From the IMG/VR virus record IMGVR_UViG_3300046009_002352, positions 1 to 52,245 of that record: a stretch of 52,245 nt of DNA; one strand, given 5' to 3'. Both the position numbers and the translations under genes were made by a program. Below, piece by piece: positions 1-6,871 of this stretch (its first letter is position 1; each line of letters starts with the position of its first letter). The DNA is from a virus. The notes beneath the pieces are model-generated. The model worked only from the letters and a program-made list of their open reading frames with translations. It did no database searches and was not told the origin of the DNA.

Positions 1-2
1 AA

Positions 3-137
3 TACATGCACGATTGTGGATTAAAAATCACAATAAAAAAATTAGCTGAGCATTTTGGTTGTGCAATACGAACAATTCACCGTAACATGAGCAATGAATT
101 AAAAAAAGAAAAAGAAATCCTTAATCAAGAATTATGA
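3..137 (+). CDS. Partial or very short helix-turn-helix protein
   Basis: The frame is open from base 3 and ends at the TGA at 135-137. The first ATG is at base 6, giving 43 residues. A helix-turn-helix is visible: KKLAEHFGCAIRTIHRNM has the spacing of a DNA-binding HTH (helix, G-C turn, recognition helix with R-T-I-H-R), followed by a lysine/glutamate-rich tail. It is probably a small transcriptional regulator of the early arm. The stop overlaps the next start (ATGA). If the window is a closed circle, the ATG at 6 lies just after the mini-frame that starts at 52227, so this would be the first gene behind leader copy B. Otherwise the true start lies outside the window. The target is unknown. 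Confidence 0.6.
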   Translation, partial: YMHDCGLKITIKKLAEHFGCAIRTIHRNMSNELKKEKEILNQEL

Positions 138-319
138 CACCAAAATCAAAAGCAAATGAGTTAGTAGAAAAAATGGCAGTTTATCATTGGACTGATATAT
201 GTGATTACGAAGGTGCTAAACAATGTGCATTAATAGCAGTTGAAACTGTTATTTTAAATTGCTATGAAGAAGAGGAATACTATTGGCAAGAAGTAAAACA
301 AGAAATAGAAAAATTATGA
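134..319 (+). CDS. Conserved small phage protein, unknown function
   Basis: This acidic protein of 61 residues begins MTPKSKANELVEKM and contains AKQCALIAVETVI, ending with a W-Q-E-V-K-Q-E-I pattern. I recall similar small proteins in many Bacteroidetes phages, always in early or replication blocks, but none has a known function. It is predicted to be helical, with no signal peptide or membrane segment. Its ATG overlaps the upstream TGA (ATGA) and its own TGA overlaps the next ATG, so it sits in a translationally coupled string of early genes. Confidence 0.75.
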   Translation: MTPKSKANELVEKMAVYHWTDICDYEGAKQCALIAVETVILNCYEEEEYYWQEVKQEIEKL

Positions 320-516
320 AACAGTTTATAGTATTCTTTATAACTTGGGTAGCAAGCAATCTATCTGTTCCTTTTTGGATGCTTGGGCATGTACATTTAA
401 CCATGAATATATATGAAGATATACATGAAATAATAGCATCCTTTGGAATGAATATATTAGTTGCAATTGGATTCTGGATAGAATGGAAAAACAATATAAA
501 ACAGACAAGATTATGA
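316..516 (+). CDS. Small membrane protein, unknown function
   Basis: The protein has 66 residues from the ATG at 316, which overlaps the upstream stop as ATGA. An upstream in-frame ATG at 283 would lie inside the previous gene, so I prefer 316. Two hydrophobic stretches are visible: residues 3-22 (FIVFFITWVASNLSVPFWML) and about 45-58 (IASFGMNILVAIGFWI), consistent with two inner-membrane helices and a short charged tail. It lies between two soluble early proteins. An early membrane protein could act in superinfection exclusion or host takeover, but nothing in the sequence decides this. Confidence 0.65.
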   Translation: MKQFIVFFITWVASNLSVPFWMLGHVHLTMNIYEDIHEIIASFGMNILVAIGFWIEWKNNIKQTRL

Positions 517-842
517 CAGCAGTAGAATGGTTAGTAAATAAAATATTAGTTGAAGTTGATAAATGTGATGATAAAGGCAATATAATCGGAGTTGATTATT
601 GGAATGCTTATAGAAGCTGCACAAATTTGTTAGAATATGTAAACAAAGCTAAGCGACTAGAAAAGCAACAACTAATTGAAATGCACGATAAAGGTTTTGA
701 CTCTGTTCAGCAATTGAATGACGATTACGCTATTGGATTTGCAAGATTTTATAAGATGGCAAATAATAATCAATATCATTTATATCCAAATGCAAGTATA
801 GAAGAACATTTAGAAATATTTAAAAAACAAAACGGATTATGA
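513..842 (+). CDS. Conserved small early phage protein, unknown function
   Basis: I chose the ATG at 513 because it overlaps the preceding TGA (ATGA), the coupling used by its neighbours; an ATG at 483 would add ten residues inside the upstream gene. The 109-residue protein starts MTAVEWLVNKI and has a helical centre with EKQQLIEMHDKGFD. I recall this MTAVEWL start and the EKQQI segment from many flavophage early proteins without assigned function. No membrane segment or catalytic motif is seen. It is followed by the sigma-like gene, again with an ATGA overlap. Confidence 0.7.
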   Translation: MTAVEWLVNKILVEVDKCDDKGNIIGVDYWNAYRSCTNLLEYVNKAKRLEKQQLIEMHDKGFDSVQQLNDDYAIGFARFYKMANNNQYHLYPNASIEEHLEIFKKQNGL

Positions 843-1603
843 AAAGTTACAACATACAAAATTACATAAGATATAAAGAAGATCTAATGCGCGTTAATAA
901 AAACAATGTGTCTGATAACTTTAGTTCTTACTCCAGAGATGATCTGATTGCTAGATTCCTACCACTTGTAGAGAATATTGCAAAGAAGTTTTCTACAACA
1001 ACACAAGCTAGCGGCGTATTAGATATAACTGATCTTATCCAATACGGAGCGATAGGATTAGTATTAGCTGTTGATAAAATTGATTGGACCACAATAAACG
1101 ATTCTAATGACCAAGAAAAAACAATTAAGTCGTTTCTATCAAAAAGAATTAAAGGCTCCATCAGAAGAGCTATAGACATCAATCGAGGCGCTATTAAACT
1201 TCCGGAGCATAAGCTTAATGAAATACGTAAGGATAATGGCCAAGACCATAAAATGGTTGCAATGTTTTTCAATTCAATATTCTTAAGCATCGATGAACAA
1301 ATGAGCGATGACGATGATGACAATATGTTATACCAGATTCCAGATAGAACTGAAGTTTATAATATAGGATTGATGAATACATATTTGACAGGACTATTAA
1401 GAAAGCATTTAACAGATACAGAGTTTGATGTATTACGCCTTAGCTATGGATTAGACTGTGATAAACATTCTGCAAATCAAATAGCAGACTATTTAGGTAT
1501 CGAAGGAGCAAGTGCTTATGTACGAGTTTCAGAGATTAAAAAGCAGGCAATCACTAAATTAGTTGCTAACGTTGATTCCTCACAAGTCCTTGATTTCCTA
1601 TAG
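839..1603 (+). CDS. Sigma-70-family RNA polymerase sigma factor
   Basis: The protein has 254 residues. Residues about 33-120 match sigma region 2: an LPLVENIAKKF core-binding helix, DLIQYGAIGLVLAVDKID at 65-82, and a -10-binding-like segment FLSKRIKGSIRRAID at 99-113. After an acidic linker (DDDDD around 157-161), residues 191-241 resemble region 4: LTDTEFDVLRLSYGLD, then an HTH (SANQIADYLGIE) and a basic recognition helix. It probably binds host core RNA polymerase and redirects it to phage promoters, most simply the late structural arm. Its position at the head of the early arm suits a temporal switch. Which promoters it reads cannot be told from this window. Confidence 0.85.
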   Translation: MKSYNIQNYIRYKEDLMRVNKNNVSDNFSSYSRDDLIARFLPLVENIAKKFSTTTQASGVLDITDLIQYGAIGLVLAVDKIDWTTINDSNDQEKTIKSFLSKRIKGSIRRAIDINRGAIKLPEHKLNEIRKDNGQDHKMVAMFFNSIFLSIDEQMSDDDDDNMLYQIPDRTEVYNIGLMNTYLTGLLRKHLTDTEFDVLRLSYGLDCDKHSANQIADYLGIEGASAYVRVSEIKKQAITKLVANVDSSQVLDFL

Positions 1604-1617
1604 GTTACATTAAAAAA

Positions 1618-1650
1618 ATGTCTAAAAAATGTCTAAAGAATGTCTAAAAC
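1618..1650 (+). repeat. Three tandem copies of an 11-bp repeat
   Basis: ATGTCTAAAAA, ATGTCTAAAGA and ATGTCTAAAAC follow each other without gaps in the 92-bp gap between the sigma-like gene and the ERF gene. The 11-bp period is close to one helical turn, so all copies face the same side of the DNA, as expected of iterated protein-binding sites. The repeat may be a regulatory site for the recombination genes that follow. It could also be slipped AT-rich sequence. Confidence 0.6.
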
Positions 1651-1695
1651 ACGTAATTATATAAATATATAAAAGAAACAATTAAACTATATTAT

Positions 1696-2259
1696 ATGGC
1701 AAAAAAAGAAGAACAAACAATGTCTTTGCACGAGAAGTTATCTAGAATCCAAGTTGAATTTAAAGCTAACAAAAGTAAATGGAATAGCTTTGGTAAATAC
1801 AATTTTAGATCGGCAGAAGATATATTGGAAGCATTAAAACCTTTCAATGAAAAGTATGCTGTTTATTTTGTAATCAAGGAGCATGTAACTTATAATGGTT
1901 CATTACCAATTATGTTATCTAGTGCTACAATTCATGATGTTGGCGGTATTGAATCTATTGAAGCAACAGCTGTAGTAGGTGTTGACTTAGTTCAAAAAGG
2001 TATGCAAACACCTCAAGCATTTGGTTCAGCATCATCTTATGGTAAAAAGTATGCACTTGGTAATCTATTATTGATTGATGATACACAAGATCCAGATCAT
2101 GGTAAAGCAGAACCTGTAGTCAAAAAAGCAGCACTTGATGTTAAAGATGCGGCGTTTGAAAAAGCAAAAGAATTTGTAAAAGGAGGAGGATCAATTGACA
2201 CAATCAAATCTAAGTATGATTTAAGTACAGAAGCCGCAACAATCTTATCACAATTATAA
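1696..2259 (+). CDS. ERF-family single-strand annealing recombinase
   Basis: The protein has 187 residues. The N-terminal half carries the ERF-type core: SKWNSFGKYNFRSAEDILEA near 28-47, then the diagnostic block around 109-128 (G-S-A-S-S-Y-G-K-K-Y-A-L) followed by LLLIDDTQDPD. ERF proteins, named after P22 Erf, anneal complementary single strands in phage recombination and genome circularisation. The C-terminal 45 residues look like a small helical domain (AFEKAKEFVKGGGSID), a common ERF appendage. It is followed after one base by a RecE-like exonuclease and then by an SSB-like gene, the classic two-component phage recombination set. Confidence 0.88.
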   Translation: MAKKEEQTMSLHEKLSRIQVEFKANKSKWNSFGKYNFRSAEDILEALKPFNEKYAVYFVIKEHVTYNGSLPIMLSSATIHDVGGIESIEATAVVGVDLVQKGMQTPQAFGSASSYGKKYALGNLLLIDDTQDPDHGKAEPVVKKAALDVKDAAFEKAKEFVKGGGSIDTIKSKYDLSTEAATILSQL

Positions 2260-2260
2260 T

Positions 2261-2998
2261 ATGACAGATGAACAAATTAAAAAAGTATTAAAACGATTAG
2301 AAAATGATGAAGATTATTATGGTGAGTTTGGAAAAAAGTTTTTATCTAACTCTGACATCAGATCACTATTAAAAGATCCATTAACATTCAAGCAACCAAT
2401 AGTTGGAAATCCTAATTTAATTAAAGGATCATACTTCCACACATTGATATTAGAGCCTGATAAATTAGATAAGATTCGTATAATTGACACAACTACACGT
2501 AATACAACTAAATACAAAGAATTTTCAAATGGTGAAATGTGTTTACTACAACACGAAGCAGATTCTTTACAGTTATTACGGGATGCAGTTATGGAAAACA
2601 ATATAACTAGAGATCTTATCCGGGACATTGATGTTGAATATGAAGTTCCAGGTTTGGTTAATATGGGTGAGTGGTTTAAACTAAAAGCAGATATAAAGAA
2701 TAATACACAATCATTGATCGTTGATTTAAAGACAACATCAGATATAGATAAATTCAAGTATTCTGCAAGAGAATATAACTATGACAGCCAAGCATATATT
2801 TATTCAACATATTTTAATATGGATATGGTATTCATCGCTGTAGACAAAAATACAAGAAAGATTGGCGTATATGATTGTTCACCACAATTCTTAGAGCGAG
2901 GTAAAGACAAGGTTGAAAGAGCAATCGATGCATACAGACTATTCTTCAAAGATGAAAATTTTGATTTAAAAAATTATTGTATAACAGAAACACTTTAA
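2261..2998 (+). CDS. RecE-like PD-(D/E)XK exonuclease
   Basis: The protein has 245 residues. It has the layout of the exodeoxyribonuclease VIII/PDDEXK family: an early KGSYFHTLILEP block (His60), then LKAD at 141-144 and IVDLKTT at 153-159, giving Asp155-x-Lys157, and a later helix DSQAYIYS with Gln177. These would be the metal-binding and catalytic residues of a nuclease that resects dsDNA ends to give the ssDNA the neighbouring ERF protein anneals. It sits between the annealase and the SSB-like gene in one operon. A replication-linked processing nuclease is possible instead. Confidence 0.82.
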   Translation: MTDEQIKKVLKRLENDEDYYGEFGKKFLSNSDIRSLLKDPLTFKQPIVGNPNLIKGSYFHTLILEPDKLDKIRIIDTTTRNTTKYKEFSNGEMCLLQHEADSLQLLRDAVMENNITRDLIRDIDVEYEVPGLVNMGEWFKLKADIKNNTQSLIVDLKTTSDIDKFKYSAREYNYDSQAYIYSTYFNMDMVFIAVDKNTRKIGVYDCSPQFLERGKDKVERAIDAYRLFFKDENFDLKNYCITETL

Positions 2999-3003
2999 AA
3001 ATT

Positions 3004-3177
3004 ATGAAAAAAGTAACATTAGTATTAGCGGTTTTAGGAATTATGTTTGTAGCTTGTAAACAAGAAAGCAACTTAACTAAGGATGAGGTTGTAACAGATA
3101 CAACTAAAACAGATTCAGTATCAGTTGATACAAACAGAGTTGATTCAACAACAGTAGATTCAGTAACTAATAAATAA
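3004..3177 (+). CDS. Small phage lipoprotein
   Basis: The start is the ATG at 3004 (MKKVTLVLAVLG), behind AAAAATT; an earlier in-frame ATG at 2977 lies within the exonuclease gene. The 57-residue product has a lysine-lysine start, a hydrophobic core and a lipobox ending FVAC, so Cys18 is the predicted lipidated residue. The mature part is a low-complexity Thr/Asp/Ser/Val string with repeated D-S-V and D-T-T steps. It should be an outer- or inner-membrane lipoprotein. It lies inside the recombination operon, so it is made early, which fits a role in superinfection exclusion or receptor masking. That role is inference. Confidence 0.75.
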   Translation: MKKVTLVLAVLGIMFVACKQESNLTKDEVVTDTTKTDSVSVDTNRVDSTTVDSVTNK

Positions 3178-3183
3178 TTATAT

Positions 3184-3504
3184 ATGGCGAGTATTATTAA
3201 ATGTTCAATTAACTTAAATGACATTCCAAAACACAAGATCATTGATGGAAAGAAGGGAAAGTATCTTCCTATTACAATTACATTGAATGATGAGGTTGAT
3301 CAGTTTGGAAATCAAGGACCAGTAATGGTTGAGCAATCAAAAGAAGAGCGTGAATCAAAAGCTGCAAAAGTTTATCTTGGTAATGTAAAAGTTGTATGGA
3401 CAAATGGAACAAATGTTAATGCAGCTCCAAGACAAGACGGAGGGCAGCCTCAAACCGCACAACGTCAAGCAGCTCCTGCACCTGTAGATGATTTACCATT
3501 TTAA
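3184..3504 (+). CDS. Single-stranded DNA-binding protein
   Basis: The protein has 106 residues: an N-terminal beta-rich part (MASIIKCSINLNDIPKHK, YLPITITLNDE, VYLGNVKVVW), then a Gln/Pro/Ala-rich linker and an acidic tail ending V-D-D-L-P-F. That tail copies the DD-x-PF C-terminus by which bacterial SSBs recruit partner proteins, which is the main reason for the call. I recall close relatives in flavophages. Its place after the ERF and exonuclease genes and ahead of the primase-helicase suits a replication/recombination SSB. The OB fold itself is not proven by sequence. It is the last gene before the RNA and terminator at 3.56-3.67 kb. Confidence 0.75.
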   Translation: MASIIKCSINLNDIPKHKIIDGKKGKYLPITITLNDEVDQFGNQGPVMVEQSKEERESKAAKVYLGNVKVVWTNGTNVNAAPRQDGGQPQTAQRQAAPAPVDDLPF

Positions 3505-3548
3505 ACTTATGGATTTAAAATAAAATTAAATTTTAAACTTATAGATTT
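3499..3548 (+). repeat. Direct repeat of about 19 bp overlapping the SSB stop codon
   Basis: TTTTAAACTTATGGATTTA at 3499-3517 recurs as TTTTAAACTTATAGATTTA at 3530-3548 with one mismatch, 31 bp apart. The first copy contains the TAA stop of the SSB-like gene and the second runs into a TATAAT at 3548-3553. The pair lies directly upstream of the presumed small RNA and may be a regulator site or part of its promoter. Confidence 0.6.
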
Positions 3549-3553
3549 ATAAT
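3548..3553 (+). promoter_or_regulatory. Possible -10 element (TATAAT) for the small RNA
   Basis: An exact TATAAT lies six bases before GGCGTTAGG (from 3558), a suitable start for the structured RNA. No convincing -35 is seen, and the Bacteroidetes -7 consensus TAnnTTTG is absent. This is a weak call in AT-rich DNA. Confidence 0.25.
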
Positions 3554-3558
3554 AAGTG

Positions 3559-3674
3559 GCGTTAGGTGAGACCACTCGAGAGGTTAAGTAACATCACCTT
3601 TTATATCACTGCATGATAGCATTGTGCTAGATAACACACTTTAGTTAGTTAAACCCCATTCGTGGGGTTTTTCT
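3559..3674 (+). ncRNA. Candidate structured small RNA between ssb and primase-helicase
   Basis: The roughly 115-nt segment has three ordered structures. First, AGGTGA (3564-3569) pairs with TCACCT (3594-3599) around an inner ACC/GGT hairpin. Alternatively GTTA (3561-3564) pairs with TAAC (3589-3592) while GGTGA pairs with TCACC (3594-3598), an H-type pseudoknot. Second, TAGCA-TTG-TGCTA forms a hairpin at 3617-3629. Third, a strong UUCG-capped terminator ends it. It has no sensible reading frame and is much less AT-rich than its surroundings. It could be a regulatory RNA, or a 5'/3' UTR switch controlling read-through into the primase-helicase gene. I do not recognise a known RNA family. Confidence 0.45.
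3651..3674 (+). terminator. Rho-independent terminator with TTCG tetraloop
   Basis: AAACCCCA pairs perfectly with TGGGGTTT across a TTCG loop, followed by TTCT. The UUCG tetraloop and the four G-C pairs make a very stable hairpin. It should end transcription of the recombination genes or of the small RNA. Confidence 0.88.
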
Positions 3675-3752
3675 ATCTATAATTAGTAATGTGCTTACAA
3701 TACAAACACGATAACAAAAAGATAATATAAACGTAACAATTAAATTATATAG

Positions 3753-5471
3753 ATGCAAACAACAGAGATAAATGGTTTTTTGATTGACCAATTCAATCAA
3801 TACAAACTTGAAGAAGGTAAGTCTCAAGGCGTTTGTCCTTTATGCTCAGCTGATAGAAAAGGAGAACACAAAAAAGCTAAATGCGCTTCTTATGATTGGG
3901 AACGTGGTCTTGGAACTTGTCATAATTGTAATAAGTCATTTCAGTTACATACTTATCAACGTAAAGGTTCTAGCGAAAAAGTGTATGTTAAACCACCTGC
4001 TAAAGAACAAGTTGAAGAAATGCAAATAAGTGAACCTGTTGCTAACTGGTTTGCGACACGAGGTATTTCTAAAGAAACTCTTTATGAATTACAAATATCC
4101 GAGGGAAAAGAATTTATGCCTCAAACAGGTAAAGAAGAAAATGTTATTCAATTCAATTATTTTATAGGTAATGATCTTGTCAATGTAAAATACAGAGATG
4201 GCAGAAAGAACTTTAAACTTTACAAAGGGGCAGAAAAAATATTTTACAACATCAACAGCATAGTCGGTTGGGACTACTGTATATTAGTTGAGGGAGAGAT
4301 GGATGTCTTAGCTCTTACTGAAGCAGGAATAACAAACGCTATTTCAGTACCTAATGGTGCGACACTACATACAAATAATTTAGAATACCTAGATAATTGT
4401 ATTGATTATTTTGATGACAAGAATAAAATAATCATTGCTGTAGACTCAGATGAAGCTGGGCAAGCATTACAATCTGAATTAATCAGAAGGCTAGGATCTG
4501 AAACTTGTTATATAGCAACGTTTGAAGATTGTAAAGATGCAAATGAATACTTATTAAAATATGGTAAAGAAGCTTTAGCTAATAGAATAGGTAAAGCAAA
4601 ACCTGTACCATTAGAAAATGTTACAACATTTAAAGACATAGAAGATGAAATTACGGACTTTGTTAGGAATGGTTTCAAACCTGGCTTCCAAGTTGGATTA
4701 CCTAATTTCGATGATATATTCAGCACTTATACTGGGCAGTTTATTACTGTTACTGGTGTGCCTAGTTCGGGCAAGTCTGATTTCGTTGATCAAATGGTTG
4801 TAGGCTACAATAAAAACTACGGTTGGAAAACAGCTTATGCTTCACCAGAAAATTCACCGACATATTTGCATGCTCATAAGTTAATGCGTAAAGTTTGGGA
4901 AGGTATGCCTACAGAAGCAGATATTTATTCTGAAAGATGGAATCAAGTTGCGGACCACGTTAATGATAACTTTTTCTTTATTGACATGGAACGTTATACA
5001 TTGGATTCTGTTTTAAAGAAAGCTGGCGAGCTTGTTAAGCGTAAAGGAATCAAGTGTCTTGTTATAGATCCATTTAATAAAGTTAGAGACACAAATGCTG
5101 AGTCAGCCGATATCAATGCTTATACATTAGAATATCTTACTAAGATTGAGATATTTGCTAAAAAGTATGATGTTCTTGTAATGATTGTTGCGCATCCTAC
5201 TAAAATGTATAAAGGCTCAGATGGTAAGATTGAAGAACCTACCATGTATAATATTAAAGGTGGAGGTGAATGGTATGATGCTTCTTATCACGGCTTATTA
5301 GTTCACAGAGATTACGAAAACAAAACTGTTAAAGTAAAAGTACTTAAGGTTAAGTTCCAGAATCTTGGTGAGAATGGCGCAGAATGTCATTTTATTTGGG
5401 AGCCAAAGTCAGGTTGCTTTATTCCACATATACCAATAGACGCATCTAATGATCGTATGCCGTGGGAATAA
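3753..5471 (+). CDS. T7 gp4-type bifunctional primase-helicase
   Basis: The protein has 572 residues, close to T7 gp4. The N-terminal zinc-binding domain has Cys28/Cys31 (CPLC) and Cys56/Cys59 (CHNC). The TOPRIM primase core follows: LVEGEMD at 178-184 and AVDSDEAG at 229-236. The DnaB/RecA-like helicase half has Walker A GVPSSGKS at 335-342, Walker B LVIDP at 436-440, and a VAHPTK motif at 479-484 with His481 in the usual sensor position. It would unwind DNA ahead of a polymerase and lay down primers at the fork. It is the first gene after the terminator at 3.67 kb and has its own AT-rich leader. No phage DNA polymerase is recognisable in the window, so it may work with a host polymerase. 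Confidence 0.92.
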   Translation: MQTTEINGFLIDQFNQYKLEEGKSQGVCPLCSADRKGEHKKAKCASYDWERGLGTCHNCNKSFQLHTYQRKGSSEKVYVKPPAKEQVEEMQISEPVANWFATRGISKETLYELQISEGKEFMPQTGKEENVIQFNYFIGNDLVNVKYRDGRKNFKLYKGAEKIFYNINSIVGWDYCILVEGEMDVLALTEAGITNAISVPNGATLHTNNLEYLDNCIDYFDDKNKIIIAVDSDEAGQALQSELIRRLGSETCYIATFEDCKDANEYLLKYGKEALANRIGKAKPVPLENVTTFKDIEDEITDFVRNGFKPGFQVGLPNFDDIFSTYTGQFITVTGVPSSGKSDFVDQMVVGYNKNYGWKTAYASPENSPTYLHAHKLMRKVWEGMPTEADIYSERWNQVADHVNDNFFFIDMERYTLDSVLKKAGELVKRKGIKCLVIDPFNKVRDTNAESADINAYTLEYLTKIEIFAKKYDVLVMIVAHPTKMYKGSDGKIEEPTMYNIKGGGEWYDASYHGLLVHRDYENKTVKVKVLKVKFQNLGENGAECHFIWEPKSGCFIPHIPIDASNDRMPWE

Positions 5472-5486
5472 TAAAAATAGTAAAAT

Positions 5487-5753
5487 ATGAAATCAAGAGA
5501 ATTTAATAAATTAGCAAAAGAAGAACAGCAAAAAGAAATAGAAAAGTGTAATTCATTTGAATACTTTTATAAAAATTATTGTTGGAGAGAAGGTATGCCT
5601 GAATATTCAGAAAAAGCTTATAAAGAATACTTAGAATTTGCTGAAACAGCTAGATATATGATTGGCATAACAAACAGAAGAGGCAAGGCTATGTGTATGA
5701 GAGAGTACCCATTAACACCTGAAGAAGCGTTTAAAAATAAAAACTATGAGTAG
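5487..5753 (+). CDS. Small protein with a terminase-like YPLTPEEAF tail
   Basis: The protein has 88 residues, is strongly charged at the N-terminus (EEQQKEIEKCNSFEYF) and ends M-R-E-Y-P-L-T-P-E-E-A-F. That tail matches a segment found in many large terminases, where a (Y/F)P-T-E-AF string follows the ATPase core; the TerL here has RQFPRTEQHAF. Either a terminase fragment was captured or the likeness is chance. No catalytic residues are seen. Its end overlaps the next start by 8 bp, so the two are coupled. Function is unknown. Confidence 0.65.
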   Translation: MKSREFNKLAKEEQQKEIEKCNSFEYFYKNYCWREGMPEYSEKAYKEYLEFAETARYMIGITNRRGKAMCMREYPLTPEEAFKNKNYE

Positions 5754-6093
5754 TGGAAATAAAAAGAAAGGACAAATAGATATGGGTAATTATGTAGCTA
5801 AGCCTAGAGAACAAGATGCTTATGTTTGGTGCATACATAATAATATATTTATTGCGCCTAAAGCTAAAAGTTCATCTGAATGGTACCTTACTATTAACAT
5901 TAATAGTAAAGTAAGTACAAGTCCAATGGCTTATGAAAAGGTTGAAATATGGAAAGAACTTTATAAATTCTATTTATATTATTATGAAAAGTATAGTGGA
6001 GTAGAAGTTGAAAAGAAAGTTGAACCTAAAAAGTTTATAAAAGAGGAACCAATAAAACAAAAAGAAAAACAAATAATAAATACTTTATTTTAA
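5746..6093 (+). CDS. Conserved hypothetical early protein
   Basis: The protein has 115 residues; the ATG at 5746 lies eight bases before the end of the previous gene. It has a central YVAKPREQDAYVWCIHNNIF segment, an EWYLTININ beta strand, an aromatic helix (ELYKFYLYYYEKY) and a Lys/Glu-rich tail. I recall similar AKP..DAY.WC..NNI and EW-I-I-N proteins in Bacteroidetes phages as uncharacterised. It lies immediately before the thymidylate-synthase-family gene (one-base gap), but no link in function is visible. It has no membrane segment or signal peptide. Confidence 0.7.
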   Translation: MSSGNKKKGQIDMGNYVAKPREQDAYVWCIHNNIFIAPKAKSSSEWYLTININSKVSTSPMAYEKVEIWKELYKFYLYYYEKYSGVEVEKKVEPKKFIKEEPIKQKEKQIINTLF

Positions 6094-6094
6094 T

Positions 6095-6862
6095 ATGACA
6101 AAATACGAATCACAATATAAAAATTTATTATATAGATGTTTAGGAGGCGGAGTACATCGCAAAGACAGAACAAAGGTAGGTTGCTTGTCAATATTCAATG
6201 CTAGTTTAAGAGTTGATCTTAATGATGGCTTCCCATTAATAACCGGAAGAAAAATGTTTCAAAAGACTTTTGATACGGAATTTGAATGGTTTATGCACGG
6301 CGAAACAAATATACAGAGATTCAAAGATGCTGGCGTAAAGATATGGGATGCTTGGGCCGATGAAAATGGAGATCTAGGACCAGTATATGGTTATCAAATG
6401 CGAAACTTTAACGGAGCTGGTGGTGATCAACTTAAAGCTGTAATAACAAGTTTAAGGAATGATCCAGACAGCAGAAGACATATAATATCATTATGGAATC
6501 CATTGCAGTTGCATCAAATGGCGTTACCTCCTTGCTATTTATATTTTCAATTTTTTGTAGAAGATGATAAATTAAACATGTTTGTTGTACAAAGATCCGG
6601 AGATTTGTTTTTAGGTATACCTTATGATGTAGCTTTGTTTTCAAAAATACTTTTGTATATTGCAGAAAAAACTGGATTAAAAGCAAATTATATTGATATA
6701 CAAGTTGTGGACGCTCATATTTATGACAATCAGCATAAAGCTGTAGAGGAATATCTTGCGAATGAAACTTTTCCATCTCCGAGCTATATTTACAAAAACG
6801 GAGCATTATCCCTAATAAATTACAATCACGGACCAGTAATAACGGCAAAAGTAGCCATTTAA
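6095..6862 (+). CDS. Thymidylate synthase (ThyA) family enzyme with Asp at the pyrimidine-selecting site
   Basis: The protein has 255 residues, near the ThyA length (264 in E. coli). Family residues are present: Glu62 (EFEWFMHGETN), Trp84 (IWDAWADENGDLGPVYG), DSRRHI at 125-130, catalytic Cys147 in LPPCYLYFQF, RSGD at 167-170, His208-x-Tyr210 and a C-terminal KVAI. The exception is the base-reading position: LGLPFNIA of E. coli (Asn177) reads LGIPYDVA here, so Asp178 replaces Asn. T4 dCMP hydroxymethylase has Asp at the matching site, and Asn-to-Asp mutants of thymidylate synthase are known to shift from dUMP to dCMP. The enzyme may thus be a dCMP methylase or hydroxymethylase rather than a dTMP maker. 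It neighbours MazG-like genes and a ribonucleotide reductase. Confidence 0.88.
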   Translation: MTKYESQYKNLLYRCLGGGVHRKDRTKVGCLSIFNASLRVDLNDGFPLITGRKMFQKTFDTEFEWFMHGETNIQRFKDAGVKIWDAWADENGDLGPVYGYQMRNFNGAGGDQLKAVITSLRNDPDSRRHIISLWNPLQLHQMALPPCYLYFQFFVEDDKLNMFVVQRSGDLFLGIPYDVALFSKILLYIAEKTGLKANYIDIQVVDAHIYDNQHKAVEEYLANETFPSPSYIYKNGALSLINYNHGPVITAKVAI

Positions 6863-6871
6863 TCTAAATAT

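Noticed and set aside
3645-3827. 60-codon minus-strand frame over the terminator
   Set aside because: It overlaps the UUCG terminator and the primase-helicase start and has no coding character.
6432-6848. 138-codon minus-strand frame opposite the thymidylate-synthase-family gene
   Set aside because: It is antisense to a clear enzyme gene and its sequence is Leu/Gln/Tyr-rich without motifs.
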